Below, one piece after another: positions 54,795-63,641 of a stretch of 64,000 nucleotides of DNA (the stretch's first letter is position 1; the number at the start of each line of letters is the position of its first letter). Both the position numbers and the translations under genes were made by a program. The notes beneath the pieces were generated by a model. It worked only from the letters and a program-made list of their open reading frames with translations, did no database searches and was not told the origin of the DNA. Origin of the DNA: Nocardia iowensis (GTDB taxonomy: Bacteria; Actinomycetota; Actinomycetes; Mycobacteriales; Mycobacteriaceae); contig NZ_CP078145.1 in the NCBI RefSeq assembly GCF_019222765.1, forward strand, positions 6,386,001 through 6,450,000. Direction: 5' to 3'.

Positions 54795-54877
54795 CCCGTC
54801 GACCCGGCACCCGTTGGTGCCGATCCATCCGCCGCTCCGACCCCGACACTCCTCACGAACCGAAAGTTGTAGTCATC

Positions 54878-55951
54878 GTGCGTACTTCGAACACGCCGTC
54901 CCGCCTGGCCCGCGCCCTCTCCCGGACCGCGCTGCTCGTCGCCGCCGTCACCGCCGTCGCATGCACCGCGGCCTGCGGCGGCACCGGCGCCGACACCGCG
55001 GGCGGGAAGACCGTGACGGTCTACTCCGCCGACGGTGTCGGCAGCTGGTACCGAACCCAATTCGCGGCCTTCCAGAAGCAGACCGGCATTGCGGTCAACC
55101 TGGTGGAGGCGGGCTCCGGCGAGGTGGTCAACCGGGTCGACAAGGAGCAGGCCAACCCACAGGCCGACGTGCTGGTCACGCTGCCGCCGTTCATCCAGAA
55201 GGCGAAAGCCGCTGGGCTGCTTCAGGACAGCGGCGTGGATACCAGCGCGGTCCCCGCCGCCGACAAGGACGCCGACGGCAAGTACGTCACCCTGGCCAAC
55301 AACTACCTGTGCTTCATCGCCAACCCAGCGGTCGATGCCGCCGCGATCACCTGGGACGACCTGCTGAAGCCGGAATTCAAAGGCAAGCTCCAGTATTCGA
55401 CACCGGGTCAGGCGGGCGACGGCACCGCCGTGCTGATCCTGTTGCAAAAGCTGCTCGGCAAGCAGGGTGCGCTCGATTACCTGAACAAGTTGCAGGCCAA
55501 CAATGTCGGGCCGTCCTCGTCCACCGGCAAGTTGCAGGCCAAGGTCGACAAGGGTGAGCTGCATATCGCCAACGGTGACGTGCAGATGAACCTGACCACC
55601 ATCAAGGAGAAGGGTTCGAAGTTCAGCGTCTTCTTCCCGGCCGCCGCCGACGACAAGAAGTCGACCGTCGCGGTCCCCTACGTGATGGGTCTGGCCAAGG
55701 GCGCCCCGCACCAGGCAGGTGCGAAGAAACTGATGGAGTTCCTGCTCTCCGCCGAGGCGCAGAAGACCCTGGGCCCGGACGCTTTCGCGGTGCCTGCCCG
55801 CGCGGAACTGCGTGATGCCCCGGTGACCGGATCGGGTCCGTCGCCGAGTTCGGTGCTGAAGGGTGTCGAGCTGCTGCCGGTCGATTGGCACACGGTGCTC
55901 GCCGAGCTGGACACCGATCTGGCCGCATACCAAAAGGCCACCGGTAGCTGA
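54878..55951 (+). CDS. phnS: ABC transporter substrate-binding lipoprotein (PhnS-like)
   Basis: The 357-residue extracytoplasmic protein has a signal with lipobox (ACTAACGG, acylated cysteine at about residue 33) and the iron/thiamine/AEP-type binding fold (VTVYSADGVGSWYRTQFAAFQKQTGIAVNLVEAGSGE). It is most like the 2-aminoethylphosphonate-binding proteins. The start is a GTG at 54878. It is followed by the ATPase and two permeases, giving a complete importer. The ligand is inferred from the operon. Confidence 0.92.
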   Translation: MRTSNTPSRLARALSRTALLVAAVTAVACTAACGGTGADTAGGKTVTVYSADGVGSWYRTQFAAFQKQTGIAVNLVEAGSGEVVNRVDKEQANPQADVLVTLPPFIQKAKAAGLLQDSGVDTSAVPAADKDADGKYVTLANNYLCFIANPAVDAAAITWDDLLKPEFKGKLQYSTPGQAGDGTAVLILLQKLLGKQGALDYLNKLQANNVGPSSSTGKLQAKVDKGELHIANGDVQMNLTTIKEKGSKFSVFFPAAADDKKSTVAVPYVMGLAKGAPHQAGAKKLMEFLLSAEAQKTLGPDAFAVPARAELRDAPVTGSGPSPSSVLKGVELLPVDWHTVLAELDTDLAAYQKATGS

Positions 55952-55979
55952 AACCCCGTACACCACAAGGGAGTCGACC

Positions 55980-57173
55980 ATGTCCACCGGTGACGCGCGC
56001 ACGAAGTCATCCACTACCGCCCCGCCGCGAGCTACCGCCGGTGCACCGGCGATCGTGTTCGATCGGGTCGGCGTCAGCTACCGCAGCGGCCGTAAAACCA
56101 CTGTCGCGCTGGCCGATTTCACGCTGCGCGTCGCCGCGGGCGAGACCGTCGCCCTGCTCGGGCCGAGCGGTTCCGGCAAGTCGACCGCGCTCAAAGCGCT
56201 GGCCGGTTTCGTCCGGCCGACCTCGGGCGCGGTCCGGCTGGCCGGGCGCGATGTCACCGACCTGTCGCCCGCCAAACGCGGTATCGGCGTTGTCGTGCAG
56301 TCCTACGCGCTGTTTCCGCACATGAGCGTGCACGGCAACGTCGCCTTCGGGTTGAAGGCACATCGGGTGCCACGCACCGAGATCGGTGCCAGGGTAACCG
56401 AGGCGCTGGACATGGTCGGCATGGGCGCTTACGCCGAACGACTACCAAGGGAACTGTCCGGCGGCCAGCAGCAGCGGGTGGCGATCGCCAGGGCACTGGC
56501 CATCCGCCCCACAGTGCTGCTGCTGGACGAGCCGCTCGCCGCGCTGGACGCCCAACTGCGCCAGTCCATGCTGGGCGAACTCCAGCAGCTGCGAAAGGCC
56601 CTGCCGGACACGGCCATGCTGTACGTGACCCACGACCAGTCCGAGGCTTTGGCCTTGGCCGATCGCATCGCGGTCATGCGCGACTCCCGCTTGGTCGACA
56701 TCGATACAGCCGAAAACCTCTGGCGGCGGCCACCCACCGACTTCACCGCCGCGTTCCTCGGCGGCGCGAATCTACTGTCCTGCACAGTGAACCGAGTATC
56801 GGGCGGATCGGCTCTCGTGACCGTCGGCGCCCAGACCTTGCGCGCGGAGGCTCCCGTCCCCGGTGTGGGCCAAGAGAACTGGGTCCTGGACTCCCCTGCC
56901 CTGCTATGCGTCCGCCCACACACCGTGCGCATCGGCGTCACTTCCGAACGCGATGCCCTGCGCGGCACGGTGGTCTCCGCCGTCTGGCGCGGTGCCTCGA
57001 CCCGCCTGCACGTAGCGATCGATGGGTTGGCCGACGCGGTCACCGCCGATGTCCCCGGCCATGTCGACACGTCCATCGGCTCGGTGGTCGGCGTCCGCTT
57101 CCCCGACCCCGCCGGGATACTGATCCCCCGCGCGGTCGGCGCAGGCACCACCAGCACGGAGGTGCAGCCGTGA
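55980..57173 (+). CDS. phnT: ABC transporter ATP-binding protein (PhnT-like)
   Basis: The 397-residue ATPase has Walker A GPSGSGKST, Q-loop VVQSYALFPHM, signature LSGGQQQR, Walker B LLLDEPLAALD and H-loop YVTHDQSEAL, followed by a C-terminal TOBE-type domain from about residue 270. Its ~20-residue N-terminal Ser/Thr-rich extension is unusual but unlikely to matter. The ATG at 55980 lies 28 nt after phnS. It powers the importer encoded by the flanking genes. Confidence 0.94.
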   Translation: MSTGDARTKSSTTAPPRATAGAPAIVFDRVGVSYRSGRKTTVALADFTLRVAAGETVALLGPSGSGKSTALKALAGFVRPTSGAVRLAGRDVTDLSPAKRGIGVVVQSYALFPHMSVHGNVAFGLKAHRVPRTEIGARVTEALDMVGMGAYAERLPRELSGGQQQRVAIARALAIRPTVLLLDEPLAALDAQLRQSMLGELQQLRKALPDTAMLYVTHDQSEALALADRIAVMRDSRLVDIDTAENLWRRPPTDFTAAFLGGANLLSCTVNRVSGGSALVTVGAQTLRAEAPVPGVGQENWVLDSPALLCVRPHTVRIGVTSERDALRGTVVSAVWRGASTRLHVAIDGLADAVTADVPGHVDTSIGSVVGVRFPDPAGILIPRAVGAGTTSTEVQP

Positions 57174-57234
57174 GGCACCGAGTGATGGCGTATCGGGCCG
57201 GGCGTTCGCCGAGAAGCCGAGAGGGCGACCGACC

Positions 57235-58137
57235 GTGAGCGCGCCCACGCTGCTCGAGCCTGTTGCCGAGCCCGCGCCATCGAATCCACCTGCACAGCAA
57301 CGCAACTGGAAGCCGGTGTGGTGGAGCTTGCCGCCACTATTGGTGGTCCTGTTCATCGCCGTCTACCCGATCGTGCGGGTCCTGGCGGAGTCCACCGTGA
57401 CACCCACCGGCCGAGGCACCTCGGTCTGGTCGCAGGTGCTCGGCTCCGAGTCCTTCCGGAATGCGTTGTGGCGCACCGTGTCCATCGCGGCGAGCTCGAC
57501 CGCGGGCTGCCTGGTGCTCGGCACGTTCCTGGCGATCGTGCTGGCATTCGTGCCGTTTCCCGGGTCGCAGGTGGTGGGCAGGCTCATCGATACCGTGCTG
57601 ACACTGCCGTCGTTCCTCATCACGCTGGCGTTCACCTTCCTCTACGGAACGGCGGGCGCGGTGAACGCGTTGATCGCCCGGATCACCGGCAGCAACGAGC
57701 CGACACTGAACTTCCTGACCACCCCGCTCGGCGTAATCCTGGCCGAGATCACCTTTTTCACGCCGTTCGTCGTGCGCCCGCTGCTCGCGGCATTCGCGCA
57801 ACTACCGCGCGAACAACTCGACGTGGCAGCGAGTCTCGGCGCCTCGCCGTGGCGCGTGCTGCGCCAGGTGGTGCTGCCCGAGGCCTGGCCCGCGCTGGCG
57901 GCGGGCGGCAGCCTGGTCTTGCTGTTGACGCTCAACGAGTTCGGCATCGTCCTGTTCACCGGCGCGAAGGGCGTGATCACCCTGCCCGCGCTGATCTACA
58001 CCCGCGGCATCGTCACCTTCGATCTGCCCGGCGCGGCGGTGCTCGCCTCGGTGCAGGTGCTGCTGTCGCTCACGTTGTACGTCGGGTACTGGCTCGTCTT
58101 CGCGCGGTTTACCGGTGCGTCCCGAAAGGAAGGCTGA
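57235..58137 (+). CDS. phnU: ABC transporter permease (PhnU-like)
   Basis: The 300-residue membrane protein has six or more hydrophobic segments and the EAA loop (EQLDVAASLGASPWRVLRQVVLPEAWPALAAG), which contacts the ATPase. It forms the channel with the next permease. The start is a GTG at 57235, 61 nt after the ATPase stop. It is followed by SD GGAAGG and the phnV start region at 58142-58150. Confidence 0.93.
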   Translation: MSAPTLLEPVAEPAPSNPPAQQRNWKPVWWSLPPLLVVLFIAVYPIVRVLAESTVTPTGRGTSVWSQVLGSESFRNALWRTVSIAASSTAGCLVLGTFLAIVLAFVPFPGSQVVGRLIDTVLTLPSFLITLAFTFLYGTAGAVNALIARITGSNEPTLNFLTTPLGVILAEITFFTPFVVRPLLAAFAQLPREQLDVAASLGASPWRVLRQVVLPEAWPALAAGGSLVLLLTLNEFGIVLFTGAKGVITLPALIYTRGIVTFDLPGAAVLASVQVLLSLTLYVGYWLVFARFTGASRKEG

Positions 58138-58149
58138 CCCGATGCTGGT

Positions 58150-58938
58150 GTGGACCAAGCGGGGCAGGGCCCTGTGCTCGCCGTGTTCGCGCTCGTCGTG
58201 CTCGTGGTGTTCGCCGCGCCGATCGCCACCGTTGTCGCGGCCGCGCTCGCCGGGCAGTGGACCGGTCCACTGCCGTCGGACCTCGGCTTCGGCAACTTCG
58301 AGCGGGCCCTGTCCGGCGAGCAGGCGGCCAGTCTCTCGGTAAGCCTGCAAACCGCGCTGCTGGCCGGCGCGCTTTCACTGGTGCTTGGCACTTGGGCGGC
58401 CCTGGCGTCCCGCGAGGCGCCCGGCTGGTGGCGGCGCTGCACCGATGCGGTGTTCCACCTGCCGGTCGCCGTCCCATCGGTCGCCATCGGCCTCGGTGTG
58501 CTGATCGCGTTCAATGAGCGTCCGGTATTGCTCGGCGGCACCAAATGGATTGTCATCGTTGCCCATTCGGTGCTCGTACTGGCCTACGCGTTCAGCGCGG
58601 TCGCCGCCGCCCTCGACCGGCTCGACCCCGGCTACCGGCAAGCCGCCGAATCGCTCGGCGCGGGCCCGGCCCGCGTGCTCTGCCAGGTCACGCTGCCGCT
58701 GCTGCTCCCAGCACTCGGCGCGGCGGCCGGACTCGCCGTCGCCCTCTCGATGGGCGAACTGGGCGCCACCATCATGGTCTACCCGGCCACCTGGAAGACC
58801 CTGCCGGTCGGCATCTTCGCCCAAACCGATCGTGGCGAGGTCTTCGACGCCGCGGCCGGTACCACCCTGCTGGTCCTGGTCACCTTGGTGTCGCTGATCC
58901 TGCTCGGCCGCCTGCGCGGCCGCGCCGCGCTGCGCTGA
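58150..58938 (+). CDS. phnV: ABC transporter permease (PhnV-like), apparent frameshift at the 5' end
   Basis: The 262-residue frame has hydrophobic helices (VLAVFALVVLVVFAAPIATVV) and an EAA loop (YRQAAESLGAGPARVLCQVTLPLLLPALG). The GTG at 58150 has no ribosome binding site at the right distance. An ATG at 58142 has GGAAGG 8 nt upstream and encodes MLVWTKRGRAL, the expected N-terminus for this family, but in another frame. One base missing between about 58173 and 58174 (…GCCCT|GTGCTC…) would join ATG 58142 to the long frame. This may be a sequence error or a real mutation; I give the conservative start. Confidence 0.85.
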   Translation: MDQAGQGPVLAVFALVVLVVFAAPIATVVAAALAGQWTGPLPSDLGFGNFERALSGEQAASLSVSLQTALLAGALSLVLGTWAALASREAPGWWRRCTDAVFHLPVAVPSVAIGLGVLIAFNERPVLLGGTKWIVIVAHSVLVLAYAFSAVAAALDRLDPGYRQAAESLGAGPARVLCQVTLPLLLPALGAAAGLAVALSMGELGATIMVYPATWKTLPVGIFAQTDRGEVFDAAAGTTLLVLVTLVSLILLGRLRGRAALR

Positions 58939-58972
58939 CCCGAACGTCGGATCAGCGCCATAAGATGGCGAG

Positions 58973-59569
58973 GTGTCAGCACTCCCCCTGATCTTCACCG
59001 CGGGCTGGGCGAGCGGGGTCAACGCCTACGCCGTGGTGCTGCTGCTCGGCATCTTCGGTCGCACCGGCCTGTCCGACTCGGTGCCGGAGGCGCTGCAACG
59101 CACCGATGTGCTGATCGCGGCCGCCGTGCTCTTCGCGATCGAGGCGGTCGCCGACAAGATTCCGTACTTCGACTCGTTCTGGGACGCGCTGCACACCGTG
59201 GTGCGGCCCGCCGCGGGTGCCGTCGTCGCGGCACTGCTTGCGGGACAAGACGGTTCGCTCTCCGAGCTGGCAGCGGGCGCGGTCGGCGGGGCCACCGCGC
59301 TCGCGAGCCATCTGGTCAAGGCCGGAACCCGGATGGCCATCAACACTTCCCCGGAGCCTGCGAGCAATATTGTGGCGAGCACCGCCGAGGACACCGCCGT
59401 CGCGGGGATCATCACCCTCGCCATCTTCCATCCGCTGCCCGCGGCCATCGTCGCGGGCACCCTCCTCGTGATCGGGCTGTTCCTGGTGGCGTTCCTCGCC
59501 ACCCGTATCCGTCGTTACCTCCGCCGCCGCCGACAACGCCGGGAGACGGGCGGCGCTGCGCCCACCTGA
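58973..59569 (+). CDS. DUF4126 integral membrane protein
   Basis: The 198-residue protein has about four to five hydrophobic segments and the DUF4126 pattern: FTAGWASGVNAYAVVLLLGIFGR, DKIPYFDSFWDALHTVVRPAAG, ASHLVKAGTRMAINTSPEP and a basic C-terminal tail RRYLRRRRQRRE. Function is unknown. The start is a GTG at 58973, 34 nt after phnV. It may be read through from the phosphonate operon, although nothing links it functionally. Confidence 0.9.
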   Translation: MSALPLIFTAGWASGVNAYAVVLLLGIFGRTGLSDSVPEALQRTDVLIAAAVLFAIEAVADKIPYFDSFWDALHTVVRPAAGAVVAALLAGQDGSLSELAAGAVGGATALASHLVKAGTRMAINTSPEPASNIVASTAEDTAVAGIITLAIFHPLPAAIVAGTLLVIGLFLVAFLATRIRRYLRRRRQRRETGGAAPT

Positions 59570-59684
59570 CCGAGTAATGCCGCCGCCGTGGTGTCTCGGC
59601 CTCCGAAATCCGGTGCGCGCGACATATCCTCACAACGACCACGGGGGTTCCCTCGGTATCTGAGGAAAGGCTGGCCGTCGAACA

Positions 59685-62600
59685 ATGGCATCAGCGGCGA
59701 CGAAGTTAGTGAAGGACATCGAGCCGTTGTCCGCGCCGCAGCGGCGACGGGCAATCGCGACGACAGCGCTGCGGTTGGCCGGTACGGCGGATCTCGGCGC
59801 GCTGCTCGCCGAACTGGCTGAGCGCGGCCGCTACGAGCGGATCATCTCAATTCATCTGGCCGCGATCGCCGCCGACCGCGAACACCTTGTCGGCCAGTTG
59901 GATTCGGCCGGACAGGAATTCGTTTCGCGCGCGGTCGTCGCCCTGGTCCGGATCGGCGTCGAGCCCGAGGTGCTGGTCGAGCAGTTGCCACGAATGGCGC
60001 ACCGGACGCGGCGGGTCCTGTATCGCGCGATCGGCCGACGCGGGCGCGATTGCGGTCTGGCCGATGCGCTATTGCCCAGGGTCCGACAGCATTTCGGCGA
60101 CGCCGAGGCAGCGCGAATACTGCCCTACTGCTCGACGCGCCTGGTCGCCGAGCAGCTGCCCGAACTCGCGTACGCCGCGCCGAACTGGCAGGCATTGAGC
60201 CGCAAGCACACCGACGTAGTGCTCAGTTATCTGGAAGATCGCGCCGCCGAAGCAGGCGAGTCCGACTGGCCCGAGCTGTGGCCGCGCATCGCGGCCGGAG
60301 CGGACACCTCCGCGATCCGCTACCCGGACCGCCTGCTCGCCCTCGCCGCACAGGCGGTGCGGCACGTGCAGCTCTACGGTCTGGACGCGATCGCGGGCAA
60401 GCTGGCTCGGCACGACCCGGCCGCCGTCGTCGCGCTGATCCTGCAGCCGAGCGGGCGCGGCACCGCCCTGGCCGGACGCGCGCTGTTCACCGCATTGCGC
60501 GAGCTCCCCGACGATCAACTGGTCGCCGTGGGCGCGGCGTATTCCGGATATCAGCGGCGGCGGTTCCTCGCCACGCTCGCGCCGGTACGGCGCACCGAGC
60601 TGGTGCGACGGGTGTTCATCCGGCCCGGTGTCGATGCCGCGCAGGTCGACCTCGACGCACTCGACAGTCTATTACGGCAAGAGCGTGCCGCGCTTGCCCG
60701 TGAATTGCTCGCCCGCCGAGGCGGATCCGACGATCGGCTCGTCCGTGAGCGGCTGATCGCCCGGCTCGACTGGGCGGATGCCGAACCGGTACTGCGCGAG
60801 AGCATCCGGCGCCCGACCGCCGACGAGCGCGCGGAAGCGTATCCGCTGCTGGTGATCGCGGCCATCGGTACCCGCGACCCCGCGGTGGTCGGCGCGCTGC
60901 TCGATTCGCTGCGCCGACTCCGCAATGAACAAGACCCGGTACGACGCAATGCTTTACAGGCGGTCAACCAGATCCCGCCGAGCCTCCTGCGTACCGAACA
61001 CCTGCCCGCACTGGAAATCCTGAGCACCGACGCGCTGCAAGCCCGCGATCGGTCGTCCATGACCACCGGCGCGGTCGGCGTCATTGCCCGCACGCTGCTG
61101 GTGCACGGTGCCCGCGCCGATGATCCGGCCTTTACCGGGTCGGCTTTGCGGTTGATCGAAAGCCTTGCGGCACATTCCAGTTCGCTGCCGCTCTGGGACC
61201 TGGACCGCGACCTGCCGCACGGCGCGGAACATCGGCTGTTCGCGGCACTGCGCCATCGACTGGAAGGCGATGCGGCGCGGGACCAATGGGGCCTCACGCT
61301 AGGCCTGGCCCACGGCCTGAACCGGCGCGCCTGGAACGTCGCTGCCCTGCAACAGTTGCTCCTGCGGGCCTGCGGCGCACGCGACGACTCGGTAATCCGC
61401 GGCGCGGTGGACCTGGCGTTGACCAACCCGGCCACCCGCGACGACAACCTGGCCACGCTGCTGAACCGGGACCGATCCCTCATCTCGCTACCGAGGGTGC
61501 AGCACCTGATCGCCACCCGCCGAACGGATCTGCTCGACACGGTGCTCGGCGCTGCGACACCAGGGCGTTTCCTCGCGCCGAAAGTGCGTCTGGTTCCCGA
61601 CTTCACGGACGGCTTCCACGGCTGGACCCCGCGGCAGGTCGAGCTGTACGCCAGGTCGCTCGCCGCACTCGTGGGGTCCAAGGAATCCTCGCCGTGGGAG
61701 AAAGCCTGGGCGGTGCGGCGATTGGGTCGCCTGCCCGGCAGCTTCGCGCGTCTCGTCGGCTATACCGATCATCCCGAGCTCACGGTGGCCGAGGCGGCGC
61801 TCACCGCGCTCGGCCGCAGCGAGGAAGCCGAGGCCGCCATCGGCGTGCTCGGTCGGTTCGTGGATTCCGATCGGGCGCGAGTCGCGGTGAGTGGCATCGC
61901 TTCCCGCGCCATGAGCATTGCCCCGGATCGTCTCGCGGTCACCCTCACCCCACTGGTGGACTCACCGAAGATCACCTCGCTGAAGGAGGGAGTCCGACTA
62001 CTCGCGGCGCTGCACGCGCCGGAGGCGATGGCGTCGGTTCGCGCGATCTGGGATCGCCCGGATCAGCATCGCGACGTCAAACGCGCGGTCGTCTTCGCCT
62101 GTCGCTGGCTGCTGGCGCACGAGGATGCCTGGCAGATCTTGGCCGAGGCGGCACACGACCCGGCGGTGGCGGGCGAGACACTGAATCTCGCGCCCGCGCT
62201 GCTGCCGATTCCGCAGCGGCGCAGGATGGCCGAGCTGGTGCGGGACATGGCGGGCGGCGCCGATGTGCAACTCGCGACTCAGGCGATGCGGGTGCTGGGT
62301 GGGTGGCATCGCTGGGCTCCCGCCGATACCGGCGACCTGGTGGTGCGCAGGCTCGCCGACCTCGGCGAGGCGGGACTGTGGCGACAAGCGGCGCAGGTGC
62401 TCGTCGGCGGCGGCTTCCTGGCGGCGATTCCGGCGGCGGTAGATCGTCTGCTCGCCGCCAAGGACGTCGTCATTTCCGGCCGTGATCTTCCTGCTCGGCA
62501 ACGGCTCTCGACGCTGCTCGGCAATCTCGGCGGCGCGGCCGGACGATCGGATGCGGCGCGTGCGACCGCCGTCGCCGTTGCCGACCGACTGGCGGGCGAA

Positions 62601-62978
62601 CCGCAGTGGCGGCGGTTTGCGATAGATCTGCTGCTGGCCCAGAACCGTTGGGCCGATGCCGCGGCGAGTGCGCGATCGATTCGGCAGGCATGTGGTCTCG
62701 CCAAGGGTGCCCTGGTGCTCTACCCGGCCGAACAACTGGGGATCCAGCTGGGGCGCACCGTGCGGATGGTTGATGGCGACACCGTGTCGACAATCGCCAA
62801 CGACCTCGCCGCCGAGGTGGACACCGCGACAGCGCTGGCCGCCGTGGCACTGATCGCTCAGGGCGGCGGTCACTTCGGCTGGACGCCAACCTGGGTGGCC
62901 CTGCTCGCCCGAATGCGGACGCATGAGCAGCACGATGTCCGTACGGCTGCGCACGAAATCTTCACTGCTGCTGAATAA
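59685..62978 (+). CDS. 1097-residue helical-repeat protein (HEAT-like) of unknown function
   Basis: I recognise no catalytic domain. The protein is rich in Ala, Leu, Arg and Asp and consists almost entirely of helical pairs with spacing like HEAT or ARM repeats; examples are AYPLLVIAAIGTRDPAVVGALLDSLRRL and VRLLAALHAPEAMASVRAIW. There is no signal peptide or membrane helix, so it should be cytoplasmic. The start codon gives MASAATKLVKDIEPLSAPQR with GAGGAAAGG upstream. It stands alone, followed by a hairpin at 63006-63038. A scaffold or protein-binding role is inference. Confidence 0.9.
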   Translation: MASAATKLVKDIEPLSAPQRRRAIATTALRLAGTADLGALLAELAERGRYERIISIHLAAIAADREHLVGQLDSAGQEFVSRAVVALVRIGVEPEVLVEQLPRMAHRTRRVLYRAIGRRGRDCGLADALLPRVRQHFGDAEAARILPYCSTRLVAEQLPELAYAAPNWQALSRKHTDVVLSYLEDRAAEAGESDWPELWPRIAAGADTSAIRYPDRLLALAAQAVRHVQLYGLDAIAGKLARHDPAAVVALILQPSGRGTALAGRALFTALRELPDDQLVAVGAAYSGYQRRRFLATLAPVRRTELVRRVFIRPGVDAAQVDLDALDSLLRQERAALARELLARRGGSDDRLVRERLIARLDWADAEPVLRESIRRPTADERAEAYPLLVIAAIGTRDPAVVGALLDSLRRLRNEQDPVRRNALQAVNQIPPSLLRTEHLPALEILSTDALQARDRSSMTTGAVGVIARTLLVHGARADDPAFTGSALRLIESLAAHSSSLPLWDLDRDLPHGAEHRLFAALRHRLEGDAARDQWGLTLGLAHGLNRRAWNVAALQQLLLRACGARDDSVIRGAVDLALTNPATRDDNLATLLNRDRSLISLPRVQHLIATRRTDLLDTVLGAATPGRFLAPKVRLVPDFTDGFHGWTPRQVELYARSLAALVGSKESSPWEKAWAVRRLGRLPGSFARLVGYTDHPELTVAEAALTALGRSEEAEAAIGVLGRFVDSDRARVAVSGIASRAMSIAPDRLAVTLTPLVDSPKITSLKEGVRLLAALHAPEAMASVRAIWDRPDQHRDVKRAVVFACRWLLAHEDAWQILAEAAHDPAVAGETLNLAPALLPIPQRRRMAELVRDMAGGADVQLATQAMRVLGGWHRWAPADTGDLVVRRLADLGEAGLWRQAAQVLVGGGFLAAIPAAVDRLLAAKDVVISGRDLPARQRLSTLLGNLGGAAGRSDAARATAVAVADRLAGEPQWRRFAIDLLLAQNRWADAAASARSIRQACGLAKGALVLYPAEQLGIQLGRTVRMVDGDTVSTIANDLAAEVDTATALAAVALIAQGGGHFGWTPTWVALLARMRTHEQHDVRTAAHEIFTAAE

Positions 62979-63005
62979 TTGGAACGCCGAACAGACTCCC
63001 CAGCG

Positions 63006-63038
63006 GGCGTGCCGCGCCAGTCGACCACGCGGCACGCC
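63006..63038 (+). terminator. terminator hairpin after the helical-repeat gene
   Basis: A perfect 11-bp stem (GGCGTGCCGCG and CGCGGCACGCC) with an 11-nt loop begins 28 nt after the stop codon at 62978. It lies in the gap before the convergent DUF4254 gene. Confidence 0.7.
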
Positions 63039-63197
63039 GGGCGGGGCGCCCCGTTGCGCCCGCCGTCACTGTGCCGGCGACGTGATCGTCCAGATGGAGC
63101 CACTGGTCGGATGACTACGCCTGGGACGTCGCCTATCGGGCAAGTGACGCTACCGGGGCAGTGTCACTATCGCGGTGGAATCCGTCGTTCGAGAGGA

Positions 63198-63641
63198 TCA
63201 TTGTTCCGGCAATCGGCGGCGGCCACCGGCCACGTCGGTTACCAAATCAGTGTACCCATCAACAAGTTCTGCCAGGTGGTACCAGTGTTTATGGGTATTG
63301 TCACTGCGCACACCCTCGACGTCGATCGCTTGGTTCGCGTCCACCCAGCTACGCGCCATTCGGTCCACCACCGCACCGAGGCTTTCCGTATGCAGCAACG
63401 CACCGTTGCGATGTTGCGGTATCTCCTTGCCGATCCAGTCATTGATATCGTCGACGAGTTCACTTCGGCGGCAGTCGATTTCCACGATCAGCGCGGCGTC
63501 GCGCACCTGCTGCCTGCGCGCGTGCAGTTCGGCGAGCGCATGCGCGGACCGCAGCATTTCCCGATCTTGGAAACGACGTCCTTGAAAGGCACACAATAAT
63601 TGCGGAGCTGTCGGCAGCACACCTATCGTTGGCGCGCTCAT
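63198..63641 (-). CDS. DUF4254 domain protein
   Basis: The 147-residue protein begins MSAPTIGVLPTAPQLLCAFQ and has the family layout: LRSAHALAELHARRQQVRD, EIDCRRSELVDDINDWIG, HTESLGAVVDRMARSWVDANQA and the end LAELVDGYTDLVTDVAGGRRRLPEQ. Proteins of this kind occur in many copies in Nocardia genomes and are of unknown function. Its helical pattern suggests a small bundle. The ATG at 63641 was chosen. Its codon use looks less GC-biased than the neighbours, consistent with a mobile or rapidly duplicated family. Confidence 0.85.
   Translation of the reverse strand: MSAPTIGVLPTAPQLLCAFQGRRFQDREMLRSAHALAELHARRQQVRDAALIVEIDCRRSELVDDINDWIGKEIPQHRNGALLHTESLGAVVDRMARSWVDANQAIDVEGVRSDNTHKHWYHLAELVDGYTDLVTDVAGGRRRLPEQ

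Noticed and set aside
58115..58342. Separate 75-codon gene at the phnU-phnV junction
   Set aside because: After the first ten codons it is Ser/Arg/Cys-rich and out of frame with the permease; it is best explained as the frameshifted start of phnV.
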